From the NCBI GenBank assembly GCA_023390055.1, contig JAEWDP010000166.1, forward strand, positions 1 through 64,000: 64,000 bases of DNA, read 5' to 3'. The DNA comes from Pseudomonadota bacterium (GTDB lineage Bacteria > Pseudomonadota > Alphaproteobacteria > Rhizobiales > Rhizobiaceae). Made by a program: the position numbers and the translations under genes. A model generated the notes under the pieces. That model was not told the origin of the DNA. It was given only the letters and a program-made list of their open reading frames with translations, and made no database searches. Positions 33,777-43,642 of this stretch are shown piece after piece. Within the stretch, counting starts at the first letter, position 1. Each line of letters opens with the position of its first letter.

Positions 33777-34640
33777 TCAAATCGTCGTCTTTTCCGCAAC
33801 GCCCAAAAAGGCGTCACGCAAGGCTGTGGCAGTGCCGCCCGGATGACCATTGGCAATCGCTTTCCCATCCACAGCGATGATCGGAACGCATGATCCGGTT
33901 GCCGAAGTCAGAAAGACCTCGCGCGCCGATAACATTTCATCCACTGAAAACGCTCTCTCCTCGACAGGAAGGCCAAGATGTGCGGCAACCTCCATGAGGG
34001 TCGTGCGGGTTATGCCCCGCAAGATGCCCCACTCAGCCGGTCGCGTTACGAGCGTGCCATTGGCGTCGACGATCCAGACGTTGGAAGAAGCCGCCTCCTT
34101 GACCATGCCGCTGGCATCCACGAACACGGCATCCTGGGCGCCGGCCTCCTTTGCCTGCTGCTTCGCCATGACATTCGGGAGAAGGCCGACTGTCTTGATG
34201 TCAACCCGCTCCCAGCGGTTTTCGGGAACCGTGATCACCTTGATACCTTGATCATATTTCCGTCTGATCGGCGCTGGATCGACAGATTTGGCCGTGATCG
34301 TGATGGTTGGCGGGGTATCGGACGGGGGGAAGAAATGGTCGCGACGCGCAACGCCCCGTGTGACCTGAAGGTAGTAGAGGCCATTGCGGACGCGATTTCG
34401 ACGCAAGACCTCGCGAATGACGAGCGTCAGCGCCCTGCGCCCCATGGGACTTGCCATGTGCAGTTCACGAAGCGAGCGATCAAGGCGATCCAGATGACGC
34501 GTCAGGTCGATGATAAAGCCATCGCGAACCTCGCAAACCTCGTAGACCCCGTCGGCGAACTGGAAGCCACGATCCTCGATATGGATGGCGGCATCTGCGT
34601 GGGGCATATACCGACCGTTGACATAGGCTATTCTAGACAT
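33777..34640 (-). CDS. dat: D-amino-acid aminotransferase (class IV)
   Basis: 287 residues, class IV PLP aminotransferase. It begins YVNGRYMPHADAAIHIEDRGFQFADGVYEV. Lys149 in DIKTVGLLPNV is the expected PLP lysine, and EAASSNVWIV and GILRGITR are the phosphate-binding and substrate loops. D-amino-acid and branched-chain types share this fold; the order and the VNGRY start favour the D-amino-acid enzyme. It makes D-Glu or D-Ala for peptidoglycan or turns them over. It is 21 bases downstream of trkA. Confidence 0.9.
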   Translation of the reverse strand: MSRIAYVNGRYMPHADAAIHIEDRGFQFADGVYEVCEVRDGFIIDLTRHLDRLDRSLRELHMASPMGRRALTLVIREVLRRNRVRNGLYYLQVTRGVARRDHFFPPSDTPPTITITAKSVDPAPIRRKYDQGIKVITVPENRWERVDIKTVGLLPNVMAKQQAKEAGAQDAVFVDASGMVKEAASSNVWIVDANGTLVTRPAEWGILRGITRTTLMEVAAHLGLPVEERAFSVDEMLSAREVFLTSATGSCVPIIAVDGKAIANGHPGGTATALRDAFLGVAEKTTI

Positions 34641-34661
34641 GGTGATTGTACCGGTTATTGC

Positions 34662-36038
34662 TCAGAAATATTGAATGGAAACGCGGAACATCTGCTCGAC
34701 ATTCCTGACGGCCCGCGCCGTCGAAAAGAGCACTACGCGATCCTTTGCCTTGATCTTCGTGTCGCCATTCGGACGGATCACAGTGCCGTCGCGGAAGATT
34801 GCGCCGATGCGAATACCCTCCGGCAGATCCAATTCGCGAAAAGGCTTGCCGACAAGCGGCGATGTCTCGAGGGCCTCTGCCTCGATGACTTCGGCCGAGC
34901 CTTGCTGCACGGCATAGACGGAGCGGATACGCCCCTTTCGGACATGTTGCAGGACCCGTGAGATCGTCACAGCGCGCGGATTGATCTTCGCATCGACGCC
35001 AAGGGACTGGGTAACCTGGTTGAATGAGGAACTGTTGATCAGAACCAGATTTGACTTGCATCCAAGCGATTTCGCCATCACCGAACCAAGGATGTTGATC
35101 TGATCATTGTTGGTCAGACTGACAATGAGATCCGCATCCTGAACGTCGGCCTGTTGCAGGATGTTGTGGTCGAGGGCAGAGCCATGCAGCACGACCGTTC
35201 GGTTGAGTTGCTCTGAAATCACGGCTGCCCGCTCCCGATCACTTTCGATGATCATCAGCCGCGTTCGCGGCTGGTGTTCCTCGATCGTGCGGGCAACATA
35301 CTGGCCGATATTGCCACCGCCGGCGATAATGATGCGACGCGCTTCCTGCTCTTCATGTCCAAACAGGCCGAGTGTACGACGCACATGCTCACGCTGGCAG
35401 ATGACATAGGCAAGATCACCGGCCCGCAACTGATCGGCGGAGCGTGCGACCACCAGCGTGCCGTGGCGGACAATCCCGACGACCGTTGCCATCAGATCCG
35501 GAAAAAGCTGACTGAGCTGGCTCAATGGCGTGTTGAGGACCGGGCATTCCTCCATGCATTCGATGGCAACCATGGCGACATTGTCGTCTGCGAAACGGAC
35601 AATATCATTGGCACCCGGGAAAGAAATCCGACGAAGCACCATCTTTCCGACCTCGATTTCGGGCGAGATCGTGACGTCGATTGACATGTTCTGGCGGCTG
35701 AAGAGGTCGGCATATTCCGGCTGCAGATAACTCTGGGCACGGATACGCGCGATTTTCGTGGGAACACTGAAGAGGGCATGCGCCACTTCACAGGCAACGA
35801 TGTTGACCTCGTCATAGAGCGTGACGGCAATGATCATGTCCGCCTGTTCGGCTCCGGCCCTGGCCAGAATGTCTGGATGGGCTCCATGTCCGACATAACC
35901 ACGCACATCAAGGGTTTCCGTGATTGCCGTCACCAGGGATGCGGATGTATCGATAACGGAGACGTCGTTATCTTCCTGCGACAAGCGTTCGGCAATGCCG
36001 TATCCAACCTGTCCGGCTCCGCAAATAATCACTTTCAT
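34662..36038 (-). CDS. trkA: Trk potassium uptake regulatory protein TrkA
   Basis: 458 residues made of two RCK units. NAD-binding motifs are CGAGQVGYGIAERL at the start and AGGGNIGQYVARTIEE near residue 238. TrkA-C domains follow each one (near 140-220 and 370-455). It is the cytoplasmic gating ring of the TrkH/TrkG potassium channel; trkH is not in the window. AAGGGCTCCC precedes the ATG. Located between ntrX and dat in the same direction, a conserved rhizobial arrangement. Confidence 0.96.
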   Translation of the reverse strand: MKVIICGAGQVGYGIAERLSQEDNDVSVIDTSASLVTAITETLDVRGYVGHGAHPDILARAGAEQADMIIAVTLYDEVNIVACEVAHALFSVPTKIARIRAQSYLQPEYADLFSRQNMSIDVTISPEIEVGKMVLRRISFPGANDIVRFADDNVAMVAIECMEECPVLNTPLSQLSQLFPDLMATVVGIVRHGTLVVARSADQLRAGDLAYVICQREHVRRTLGLFGHEEQEARRIIIAGGGNIGQYVARTIEEHQPRTRLMIIESDRERAAVISEQLNRTVVLHGSALDHNILQQADVQDADLIVSLTNNDQINILGSVMAKSLGCKSNLVLINSSSFNQVTQSLGVDAKINPRAVTISRVLQHVRKGRIRSVYAVQQGSAEVIEAEALETSPLVGKPFRELDLPEGIRIGAIFRDGTVIRPNGDTKIKAKDRVVLFSTARAVRNVEQMFRVSIQYF

Positions 36039-36085
36039 GGGAGCCCTTCGTATTGAAACTTTCCGGATGCAGACACCGTCGACGC

Positions 36086-37450
36086 CTAGACACCAAGAGA
36101 CTTGAGCTTGCGGTGCAGGGCAGAACGCTCCATGCCGACGAACTCCGCCGTACGCGAGATGTTGCCGCCGAACCGGTTGATCTGTGCAATCAGGTAATCA
36201 CGCTCGAACACTTCGCGCGCTTCGCGAAGTGGTAGTGTCATGATGTGATGATCGCCCTGGGACGAAACTTTTGGCAGCATGTCACCGAGATCTGCCGGCA
36301 GCATGTCTGCCGAGATGGACGTATCCGGCCCATCGGAGCGCGCCAGGATCATCAACCGCTCCATGTTGTTGCGCAGCTGGCGGATGTTTCCAGGCCAGTC
36401 ATGTGCCTGCAGAACCGCCATGGCGTCATCGCCGATCTTGCGCGGGCGGATCCCGGCCTGCTCGGAGATCTGGCGCATGAACAGATCGATGAGAAAGGGA
36501 ATGTCCTCCCGTCGCTCGGCCAATGCCGGTACCTTTACTGGCACGACCGCCAGTCGGTGGTACAGATCTTCGCGAAAGATGCCTTCGGAAATCAGCATTT
36601 CGAGATTGTACGCGGTGGAGGAAATGATGCGAACATCGACCTTGACGCGCTTGGAGCCGCCAACGCGCTCGAACTGCTGCTCGACCAGAACCCGAAGGAT
36701 CTTGTTTTGCGTCTCGCGGGGCATCTCTCCGACTTCGTCAAGATAGAGGATACCGCGATGGGCTTCTTCCAGCGCACCGATCTTGCGTGCCTGACCGGGG
36801 CCCCCTTCGGTCCCGAACAGGGCGATCTCCATGCGATCCGGCGTGATCGCCGCAGCATTCAGAGCGACAAAGGGACCGCCGACCCGTGTTGACTTCTTGT
36901 GGATCATGCGCGCGACAAGTTCCTTGCCGGCACCTGAAGGCCCCAGGATCATCACGCGACTATTGGTCGGGGCAACCTTGTCTATCGTCTGGCGCAATTG
37001 CGAAACCGCCACCGAGGTGCCAACGAGATCGACCCCGTCTCCCGTGCGTCTTTTCAGTTCGCTGACTTCACGCTTGAGCTTCGAGTTTTCCAGCGCGCGT
37101 TCGGCAATCAGGATCAGGCGGTCTGCCTTGAACGGCTTTTCGATAAAATCGAATGCCCCCCGCTTGATGGCAGACACGGCGGTCTCGATATTGCCGTGAC
37201 CCGATATCATGACGACCGGCAAATCGGGATGACGGTTCTTGATTTCGTCCAGAAGTGCCAGTCCGTCCAGTTTCGAACCCTGCATCCAGATATCAAGGAA
37301 CACCAACCGCGGGACGCGGTCGGAAATGGCTGCAAGTGCACTGTCGCTGTCATGGGCGATGCGGGTTTCATGCCCTTCGTCGGACAAGATCCCGGAGACG
37401 ATCTCGCGAATGTCAGCCTCGTCGTCCACGACCAGAATATCAGACGCCAT
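36086..37450 (-). CDS. ntrX: Nitrogen regulation response regulator NtrX
   Basis: 454 residues. Receiver domain (about 1-120; ILVVDDEADI, phosphorylated Asp in LVFLDIWMQG). Sigma-54-type AAA+ domain (about 140-380; Walker A GPSGAGKELVAR, Walker B GILYLDEVGEMP, arginine finger region FREDLYHRL). C-terminal Fis helix-turn-helix ending MERSALHRKLKSLGV. The loop that would read GAFTGA reads TEGGPGQARKIG, so contact with sigma-54 is unlikely; this is the known state of alphaproteobacterial NtrX. The ATG at 37450 has AAGGAACTC upstream and overlaps ntrY by 11 bases. NtrYX controls nitrogen use, redox response and envelope genes. Confidence 0.96.
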   Translation of the reverse strand: MASDILVVDDEADIREIVSGILSDEGHETRIAHDSDSALAAISDRVPRLVFLDIWMQGSKLDGLALLDEIKNRHPDLPVVMISGHGNIETAVSAIKRGAFDFIEKPFKADRLILIAERALENSKLKREVSELKRRTGDGVDLVGTSVAVSQLRQTIDKVAPTNSRVMILGPSGAGKELVARMIHKKSTRVGGPFVALNAAAITPDRMEIALFGTEGGPGQARKIGALEEAHRGILYLDEVGEMPRETQNKILRVLVEQQFERVGGSKRVKVDVRIISSTAYNLEMLISEGIFREDLYHRLAVVPVKVPALAERREDIPFLIDLFMRQISEQAGIRPRKIGDDAMAVLQAHDWPGNIRQLRNNMERLMILARSDGPDTSISADMLPADLGDMLPKVSSQGDHHIMTLPLREAREVFERDYLIAQINRFGGNISRTAEFVGMERSALHRKLKSLGV

Positions 37451-39713
37451 ATGCGAGTTCCTTATCAGTTCCAGTTCCGGAGCCGCTCGCCGGCATGACA
37501 TGCGGCAGCAGTACCCTGATCATGGCGCCACGGCCATGGTCGAAATCGGGAGGAGCGTCATGCAATTCAAGCTGTCCCCCGTGCTCTTCAATGATTTTCT
37601 TCACGATGGCGAGACCAAGGCCTGTACCTTTCTCGCGCATCGTCATGTAGGGCTCGAGGATGCGATGGCGGTTTTCAGCCGGCAGGCCATTGCCGTTGTC
37701 TATAACATCGACGACGAAGCTGTCGCGGCTGTTGTCATAACCCGCCCTCACCCAGATTTTGCGACCGTCGCGTTCCTGATCACTGGGCACAGCCTCGATG
37801 GCCTCCACGGCGTTCTTGACAAGATTTCCGAACGCCTGGCCCAGCATGCGGGCGTCGAACAAACCCCGCAACGGCTCTTCTCCTAGATCGCGAAAGAACT
37901 CGACGTGGGTCACCCCCATCTCTCTCAGGAATACGGCATCGCGCACGATATTGCGAAGATCCGCATCCTCTTTGGCAGGCTTGGGCATGCGGGCAAAAGA
38001 CGAGAATTCGTCCACCATGCGCCCGATATCACCAACCTGGCGCACGATGGTATCGGTGCACTGGTCAAAGACTGCCCTGTCATCATCCGCAATCTGTTTT
38101 CCGTAACGGCGCTTCAACCGTTCGGCTGACAGCTGGATGGGTGTGAGGGGGTTCTTGATTTCATGGGCAATTCGCCTTGCGACATCGGCCCAGGCGGTCG
38201 AACGTTGAGCGATTACCAGATCGGTGATGTCATCAAGGGTGATGACATAGGAATCACGGGCAGACCTCTGCTCTTCGCGGGTCACCTGCACACTCAGCGT
38301 ACGCTCCTTGCCGTTGCGCATGATATTGACCTGTTTGCGGAAATCGGCGCGGGCACGGGCTGCCGCCTCGGTGAGCACGCCATCAATTTCCGGAGCGACA
38401 TCCTGCAGCTTGCGGCCAACCAGCTGATCAGCCTCCATCCCGAGGAACTCTTCCGCCGACGAATTGACGATGGTCACATGGCGGTCGTCCGCAACACCGA
38501 TCACAGCCGCCGTCACGCCTGAAAGCACCGCCTCGATGAAGCGACGACGATCGTCAACCTCGTCCTTGGCTTCGAGGATCTCATCTCTTTGACTGCGGGT
38601 TTCGGAAATCATCTTGTTAAACGTCCGAGACAGGCTGCCGACATCGCCATCGGCCGCACGGACCGGCACAACGACATTGAGGTCTCCCGAGGCGACGCTG
38701 TCGGCGGCACTGATCAGAAGGCGAATCGGCCTGACAATCCGGTCGGCAACAGCGATGGCCGTCCAGATCGCGGCAAGAAGCACGATCAGGGCAAAACCGA
38801 GATAAAGCGTGGCAAAAGCGAGTTGCAGCGAAACCCGGCCAGCCTCCATATCCTGGTATTCGGCGGTATTGTCTTCCATCAGGCGCATGGCGGACATCAC
38901 CTTGGGATCCACCGCACGGATGGTATAAAGAAAGGATCCTGGTACCGCCTCAAGCCGGATTATGGCACCAACGAGATTGGTCACACCGGGTGGAATGAGC
39001 GTCGGCTGCCCCGCCGCGGCTTTTTCCAGCGCGTCTTCCGGGATCGCCGGCAGCGGGCGCTCGGTCTTGATGTCGGCCTGGGCAATTGCATCTCCATCCT
39101 CCCTGACCAGGAAGGCACCGAGCATCCCGCGTCCGCGCGCCTGACGGGTCATAAGGTCGACGAAACCGGTTCTATCAAGGTAAAACATCGCCCGGTTGCG
39201 CTCGAGATCATTGGCCATCGATACCGTCTGGCCCTGGAGGTAGCTGGCATTTTCCAGCATATAGGCCTGCGCCACATCGGTGGAGGATTTGACGATCGCC
39301 TGCGTGCGCATGGAAAACCAGCGGTCGAGCCCGGCACTGAGCGTGATGCTCGCAAACAGTGCAACGAGCACTGCAGGTGTGATTGCGACCAGCGAAAACA
39401 ACACAACGACGCGAATATGAAGCCTGGCGGCCGCCCGCCCGCGGCTTCGCGCCTTCAACAGTCGACCCACCTCACGCCCGATGAGATAGAGTAGTCCTAG
39501 GATGAAGATACCGTTCAACACCACGGTGGTGATAACGACGTTGGTCGTGGGCGCGATCGGCGTTAATCCAAGCAGGATGAACAGGGAGAGAATGGCGCAG
39601 ACCAGCGCGCCGCCGGCAAGCAGAAGTCCGGGCAGTGCAAAGGATGCGCGACGGTCCTGGACCGACAGATCCGGTTCAGTTTCCCGCGCGGGCGAGATGA
39701 CGCCCTCGATCAT
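37440..39713 (-). CDS. ntrY: Nitrogen regulation sensor histidine kinase NtrY
   Basis: 757 residues. Three early membrane helices (about 30-120), a periplasmic domain (about 125-310), and another helix (about 300-330) with a HAMP domain (VADRIVRPIRLLISAADSVA). A PAS domain (about 400-500; VIGVADDRHVTIVNSSAEEFLG) and HisKA with H in RIAHEIKNPLTPIQLS follow. HATPase_c: NLVKNAVEAIEA, DNGNGLP and GTGLGLAIVKKI. It phosphorylates NtrX, encoded next. The ATG at 39713 follows AAGGAG. Its own promoter probably lies in the 161-base gap after ntrC. Confidence 0.96.
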   Translation of the reverse strand: MIEGVISPARETEPDLSVQDRRASFALPGLLLAGGALVCAILSLFILLGLTPIAPTTNVVITTVVLNGIFILGLLYLIGREVGRLLKARSRGRAAARLHIRVVVLFSLVAITPAVLVALFASITLSAGLDRWFSMRTQAIVKSSTDVAQAYMLENASYLQGQTVSMANDLERNRAMFYLDRTGFVDLMTRQARGRGMLGAFLVREDGDAIAQADIKTERPLPAIPEDALEKAAAGQPTLIPPGVTNLVGAIIRLEAVPGSFLYTIRAVDPKVMSAMRLMEDNTAEYQDMEAGRVSLQLAFATLYLGFALIVLLAAIWTAIAVADRIVRPIRLLISAADSVASGDLNVVVPVRAADGDVGSLSRTFNKMISETRSQRDEILEAKDEVDDRRRFIEAVLSGVTAAVIGVADDRHVTIVNSSAEEFLGMEADQLVGRKLQDVAPEIDGVLTEAAARARADFRKQVNIMRNGKERTLSVQVTREEQRSARDSYVITLDDITDLVIAQRSTAWADVARRIAHEIKNPLTPIQLSAERLKRRYGKQIADDDRAVFDQCTDTIVRQVGDIGRMVDEFSSFARMPKPAKEDADLRNIVRDAVFLREMGVTHVEFFRDLGEEPLRGLFDARMLGQAFGNLVKNAVEAIEAVPSDQERDGRKIWVRAGYDNSRDSFVVDVIDNGNGLPAENRHRILEPYMTMREKGTGLGLAIVKKIIEEHGGQLELHDAPPDFDHGRGAMIRVLLPHVMPASGSGTGTDKELAYGV

Positions 39714-39874
39714 TGAAACACACTCCTTGCGCGATCAGACCTGTCGCGGGTCGCTTTCACATTCCAAGAGATCCGGCATCCACCAGGACATTCCAACCGC
39801 CACCCCATGCGTGGTGTTCAAGCAACGCAATGTGGCGAAAATGCAACGAATCTGGCGCCGGTGTCAAGAAAGGA

Positions 39875-41326
39875 TCACACCGTTCGTGAACTGCGATACA
39901 CCGACACACCAAGTTCGCGGATCTTCTTGCGCAAGGTATTGCGGTTAAGGCCGAGGAGTTCGGCAGCCTTGATCTGATTTCCGCGCGTTGCCGTCAGCGC
40001 CGCCAGGATCAGTGGATACTCCATTTCCTTCAGGACACGCTCGTAGAGCCCTGGCGGCGGCAGGCCGTCACCGAAGCCGCCAAAATATGACCTCATATTC
40101 TCCTCGACTGCCTGCGAGATGGTAAGCGCCTCGCCACGGGGCGCCAGTTGTTCGATCGGACTGTCGGACGTATCCGATTGAAGTTCCGTTCCGATGATCT
40201 CGCCCGTAATGACGTCTTGCGGATAAAGCGCCATCAACCGGCGCATCAGGTTCTCCAGCTCACGAACATTGCCGGGCCAGGCATAAGCCTTCATCACGTC
40301 GAGCGCCTCGGCGTCAAACCGCTTGGCATCCAGGCCTTCCTTCTCGCCGACCTGCATGAAATGGCGAACGAGATCGGGGATATCCTCGGCCCGATCACGC
40401 AGTGGCGGCAAGCGCAGCGGCACGACATTGAGACGATAATAGAGGTCCTCACGAAAGAGGCCCTGGTTGATGAGATGTTTCAAGTCCTTGTTGGTTGCAG
40501 CAACGATGCGCACATCCGTGCGGATCGGCGTGCGTCCGCCAACAGTTGTATATTCACCCTGCTGGAGGACCCGCAAAAGGCGCGTCTGGGCGTCCATTGG
40601 CATGTCCCCGATTTCATCGAGAAAGAGCGTGCCGCCTTCAGCCTGCTCGAAGCGTCCGGTCGAGCGGCTCTGGGCGCCGGTAAAGGCTCCTTTTTCATGT
40701 CCGAAAAGTTCAGATTCAATGAGATCGCGAGGGATCGCGGCCATGTTGATGGCAACAAACGGCCCGTTACGCCGTTTGCCATAGTCATGCAGCGCGCGCG
40801 CAACCAATTCCTTTCCGGTGCCGGATTCACCGGTAATCATCAATGTAAGATCGGTCTGCATGAGACGCGCGAGGACACGATAGATGTCTTGCATGGCAAC
40901 CGAGCGGCCAACAAGCGGCATGCCATCTTGCATGTCGTCACCGAGACGGGCCGGTTTTCTTTTCGGCTCCGACAGGGCGCGCCCGATAATGGCAATGAGC
41001 TCGGTCAGGTCGAATGGCTTTGGCAGATAGTCATAGGCCCCTTTCTCTGACGCCTTGATGGCAGTCATGAACGTGTTCTGGGCACTCATGACCAGCACTG
41101 GCAGATCCGGTCTTGCCTTCTTTATGCGTGGAAGAAGATCGAAGGCGTTTTCGTCCGGCATGACGACATCGGTCACCACCAGGTCGCCCTCTCCCGCCGA
41201 AATCCATCGCCACAGGGTCGCTGCATTGGAGGTTATGCGGACATCATAGCCAGCCCGTGTCAGTGCCTGGTTGAGCACCGTACGGATGGCTGCATCGTCG
41301 TCGGCAACAAGGATCGTGGCAGTCAT
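39875..41326 (-). CDS. ntrC: Nitrogen regulator NtrC (sigma-54 activator)
   Basis: 483 residues. Receiver domain with VADDDAAIRTVL and the phosphorylated Asp in LVVTDVVMPDEN. AAA+ domain with Walker A GESGTGKELVARAL, an intact sigma-54 contact loop GHEKGAFTGAQ, and FLDEIGDMPMDAQ. C-terminal Fis helix-turn-helix NQIKAAELLGLNRNTLRKKI. Under nitrogen limitation it activates sigma-54 promoters of glnA-, amt- and nitrate-type genes. Start overlaps the ntrB stop (ATGA). Last gene of dusB-ntrB-ntrC. Confidence 0.97.
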   Translation of the reverse strand: MTATILVADDDAAIRTVLNQALTRAGYDVRITSNAATLWRWISAGEGDLVVTDVVMPDENAFDLLPRIKKARPDLPVLVMSAQNTFMTAIKASEKGAYDYLPKPFDLTELIAIIGRALSEPKRKPARLGDDMQDGMPLVGRSVAMQDIYRVLARLMQTDLTLMITGESGTGKELVARALHDYGKRRNGPFVAINMAAIPRDLIESELFGHEKGAFTGAQSRSTGRFEQAEGGTLFLDEIGDMPMDAQTRLLRVLQQGEYTTVGGRTPIRTDVRIVAATNKDLKHLINQGLFREDLYYRLNVVPLRLPPLRDRAEDIPDLVRHFMQVGEKEGLDAKRFDAEALDVMKAYAWPGNVRELENLMRRLMALYPQDVITGEIIGTELQSDTSDSPIEQLAPRGEALTISQAVEENMRSYFGGFGDGLPPPGLYERVLKEMEYPLILAALTATRGNQIKAAELLGLNRNTLRKKIRELGVSVYRSSRTV

Positions 41327-42468
41327 TTCGAGCTTCCTGTCATGGTATCGAGTGCGTCAAAGGCCGAGCTGCCCTCCTTGTGCATCGGCATCAACACGCG
41401 AAAGGTCGTGCGTCGGTTCTGGCTGTCGCATTCGACGATCCCGCCATGGGCACCGATGATCTTTGCGACAAGGGCCAGACCAAGCCCGGATCCGTTGGTC
41501 TTTGTCGTGATGAAGGGGTCGAACAGGTTCGGCAAAAGGTCGGATGGAATGCCCGGGCCATTGTCGATCACGCAGAATTCGAGCGGCAGAGAGATCCTTT
41601 CACGGCTACCGGCAATCGACATGCGGATCCCTGGCCGATAGGCCGTCGTCAGCGTGATCTCGCCATCCGATTGATAGCCAATCGCCTCGGCACCGTTCTT
41701 GATGAGGTTCAAGAAGACCTGGACGAGTTGATCGCGATTGGCAAATACGGGTGGCAACGATGGATCGTAATTTTCCAGGAACCGGATCTCCCGGCCAAAT
41801 CCGGCTTTCGCGACTGCCTTGACGTGATCAAGGACGGAATGGATGTTGACAGGACTGCGGTCAACGGGACGCTCGTCGGAAAATACTTCCATGCGGTCGA
41901 CCAGCGAAACGATCCGGTCCGTTTCGTCGCAGATCAGACGGGTCAAGGGTCGGTCGTCGTCCGGAACGGACGCCTCGAGAAGCTGGGCGGCTCCACGGAT
42001 CCCCGACAGGGGATTCTTGATTTCATGTGCCAGCATCGATGCCAGCCCGGTAACCGAACGGGCAGCGGCACGATGGGTCAGCTGACGGTCAATCTTGTCG
42101 GCCATCGACCGCTCCTGAAAGACGACAACAACTGAACCCGGCTCGTTGGCCACCGGTGCCACATAGAGATCTACGAGCTTGTCCTGCCCAAGACGCGGGG
42201 ACGACAGGTCGACCCGGTATTCGTTAACGGGCGCCTTGCGCTCGCGCACTTGTTCGATAAGCGCCAGAAGCGGGCTCCCGAACGGAATAAGGGTCTTGAT
42301 ATCGCTGCGCGACAGATGCGCCGCACTTGCACCAAAAAAGGTTTCCGCCTCCCAATTGGCGAAGGCAACATGGCCGTGAACATCCACCAGGATGACCGGA
42401 TTCTGGACAGAGTTGAGCACGGCAAGCGCAAGTGCATTGTCACCGGCAAGAGACGCAGCCTTCGTCAT
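41323..42468 (-). CDS. ntrB: Nitrogen regulation histidine kinase NtrB
   Basis: 381 residues, soluble. PAS domain in the first 120 residues (PVILVDVHGHVAFANWEAE), HisKA with H in MLAHEIKNPLSGIRG, ATPase with NLIKNGAEAI, DNGPGIP and GSGLGLALVAKII. It switches between kinase and phosphatase on NtrC under PII control. Overlaps dusB by four bases at its start and ntrC by four bases at its end, so all three are translationally coupled. Confidence 0.97.
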   Translation of the reverse strand: MTKAASLAGDNALALAVLNSVQNPVILVDVHGHVAFANWEAETFFGASAAHLSRSDIKTLIPFGSPLLALIEQVRERKAPVNEYRVDLSSPRLGQDKLVDLYVAPVANEPGSVVVVFQERSMADKIDRQLTHRAAARSVTGLASMLAHEIKNPLSGIRGAAQLLEASVPDDDRPLTRLICDETDRIVSLVDRMEVFSDERPVDRSPVNIHSVLDHVKAVAKAGFGREIRFLENYDPSLPPVFANRDQLVQVFLNLIKNGAEAIGYQSDGEITLTTAYRPGIRMSIAGSRERISLPLEFCVIDNGPGIPSDLLPNLFDPFITTKTNGSGLGLALVAKIIGAHGGIVECDSQNRRTTFRVLMPMHKEGSSAFDALDTMTGSSK

Positions 42469-43463
42469 GCGGCTTTCCCCGTGTCCAACTCAACGTCACG
42501 TGCAAATGCAGCCATGAGGCTTGCGACCACATGCTCGGGATCAGTGGATTGCATGATTGATGCCTTTTCATCTGCTGATATCTGGGGACCCAGTCTTTCA
42601 AGGTACCAGCCAAGATGTTTACGGGCATGCCGCAGGCCGGCCAATTCACCGTAGAAATCGAGCATCGCCCGATAATGCTCCTCGACAATGGCGATTGCCT
42701 GGGTACGAGAAGGTGCTGCATGTCCGGCCAGGACGCCTGCATGCCAGGGACGCCCCTGTGCGCCGCGACCGACCATCACCGCGTCGGCTCCAGACCGTCG
42801 CAGTATTTCGCGTGCTTCGTCACAAGATTGAACATCGCCATTGGCGATCAACGGAACCGTGATCACGTCGCGAACCCGGCGAATTGCATCCCAGTCGGCG
42901 CGCCCTCCATAAAACTGCATGCGTGTACGGCCATGGACAGTGATCAGCTGCGCGCCCGCATCTTCGGCCATACGGGCAATCTGCGGCGCATTGATCGTCT
43001 CATCATCCCAGCCAAGCCGCATCTTGACCGTCACGGGCACATCAACCGCCTTCACGGTGGCCTCGATCAGGGACAGTGCCAGTTCGGGATCACGCATCAG
43101 CGCCGAACCGGAATAACCACCAATCACCTTCTTGGCAGGACAGCCCATGTTGATATCGATCACATCGGCACCATTGCCTTGCGCAATGCGTGCAGCCTCA
43201 GCCATCCACCGCGCCTCGCGTCCAGCCAGCTGAACCATATGCGGCCCAAGCCCCGCCCCCTTCAAACGCGCCCATGATTCGCCTCGACTAAGTACAAGTT
43301 CACGGCTTGCGATCATTTCCGTCACCACCAAGCCTGCTCCCCACCGCCACGCAATTTCACGAAACGGCAAGTCGGTGACACCCGACATCGGAGCCAAAAC
43401 CACCCGGTTTCGAATTTCAAGAGAGCCAACGCGGAAGGAAGTGGCAAGAGATGGAACCGACAA
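42465..43463 (-). CDS. dusB: tRNA-dihydrouridine synthase B (NifR3-type)
   Basis: 332 residues, FMN TIM barrel. VVLAPMSGVTDLPFR at the start, DINMGCPAKKVIGGYSGSALM with the catalytic Cys, VTVKMRLGWDD, ITVHGRTR, and IANGDVQS with the GADAVMVGRGAQG phosphate site. It reduces uridines in the tRNA D loop. The start appears to be TTG at 43463; no ATG gives a full N-terminus. In Rhizobiales it is classically called nifR3 and always heads the ntrBC operon, as here. It is divergent from ispDF. Confidence 0.94.
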   Translation of the reverse strand: MSVPSLATSFRVGSLEIRNRVVLAPMSGVTDLPFREIAWRWGAGLVVTEMIASRELVLSRGESWARLKGAGLGPHMVQLAGREARWMAEAARIAQGNGADVIDINMGCPAKKVIGGYSGSALMRDPELALSLIEATVKAVDVPVTVKMRLGWDDETINAPQIARMAEDAGAQLITVHGRTRMQFYGGRADWDAIRRVRDVITVPLIANGDVQSCDEAREILRRSGADAVMVGRGAQGRPWHAGVLAGHAAPSRTQAIAIVEEHYRAMLDFYGELAGLRHARKHLGWYLERLGPQISADEKASIMQSTDPEHVVASLMAAFARDVELDTGKAA

Positions 43464-43642
43464 ATGATGATCTTTCAGGCATAAGCATATAGTGCACGAT
43501 TTTTAGACATACTTTACTTGAATCACAAGCGCAATCACGAAGAAAGTTGTATGCGAACGTGGCTGGCAAAACCCATTGCAAGTCTGTAGTTCTCGCATCA
43601 TCAAATCGATGCGTGCGCACCAGTTCGGGGTCAGATATAGTC

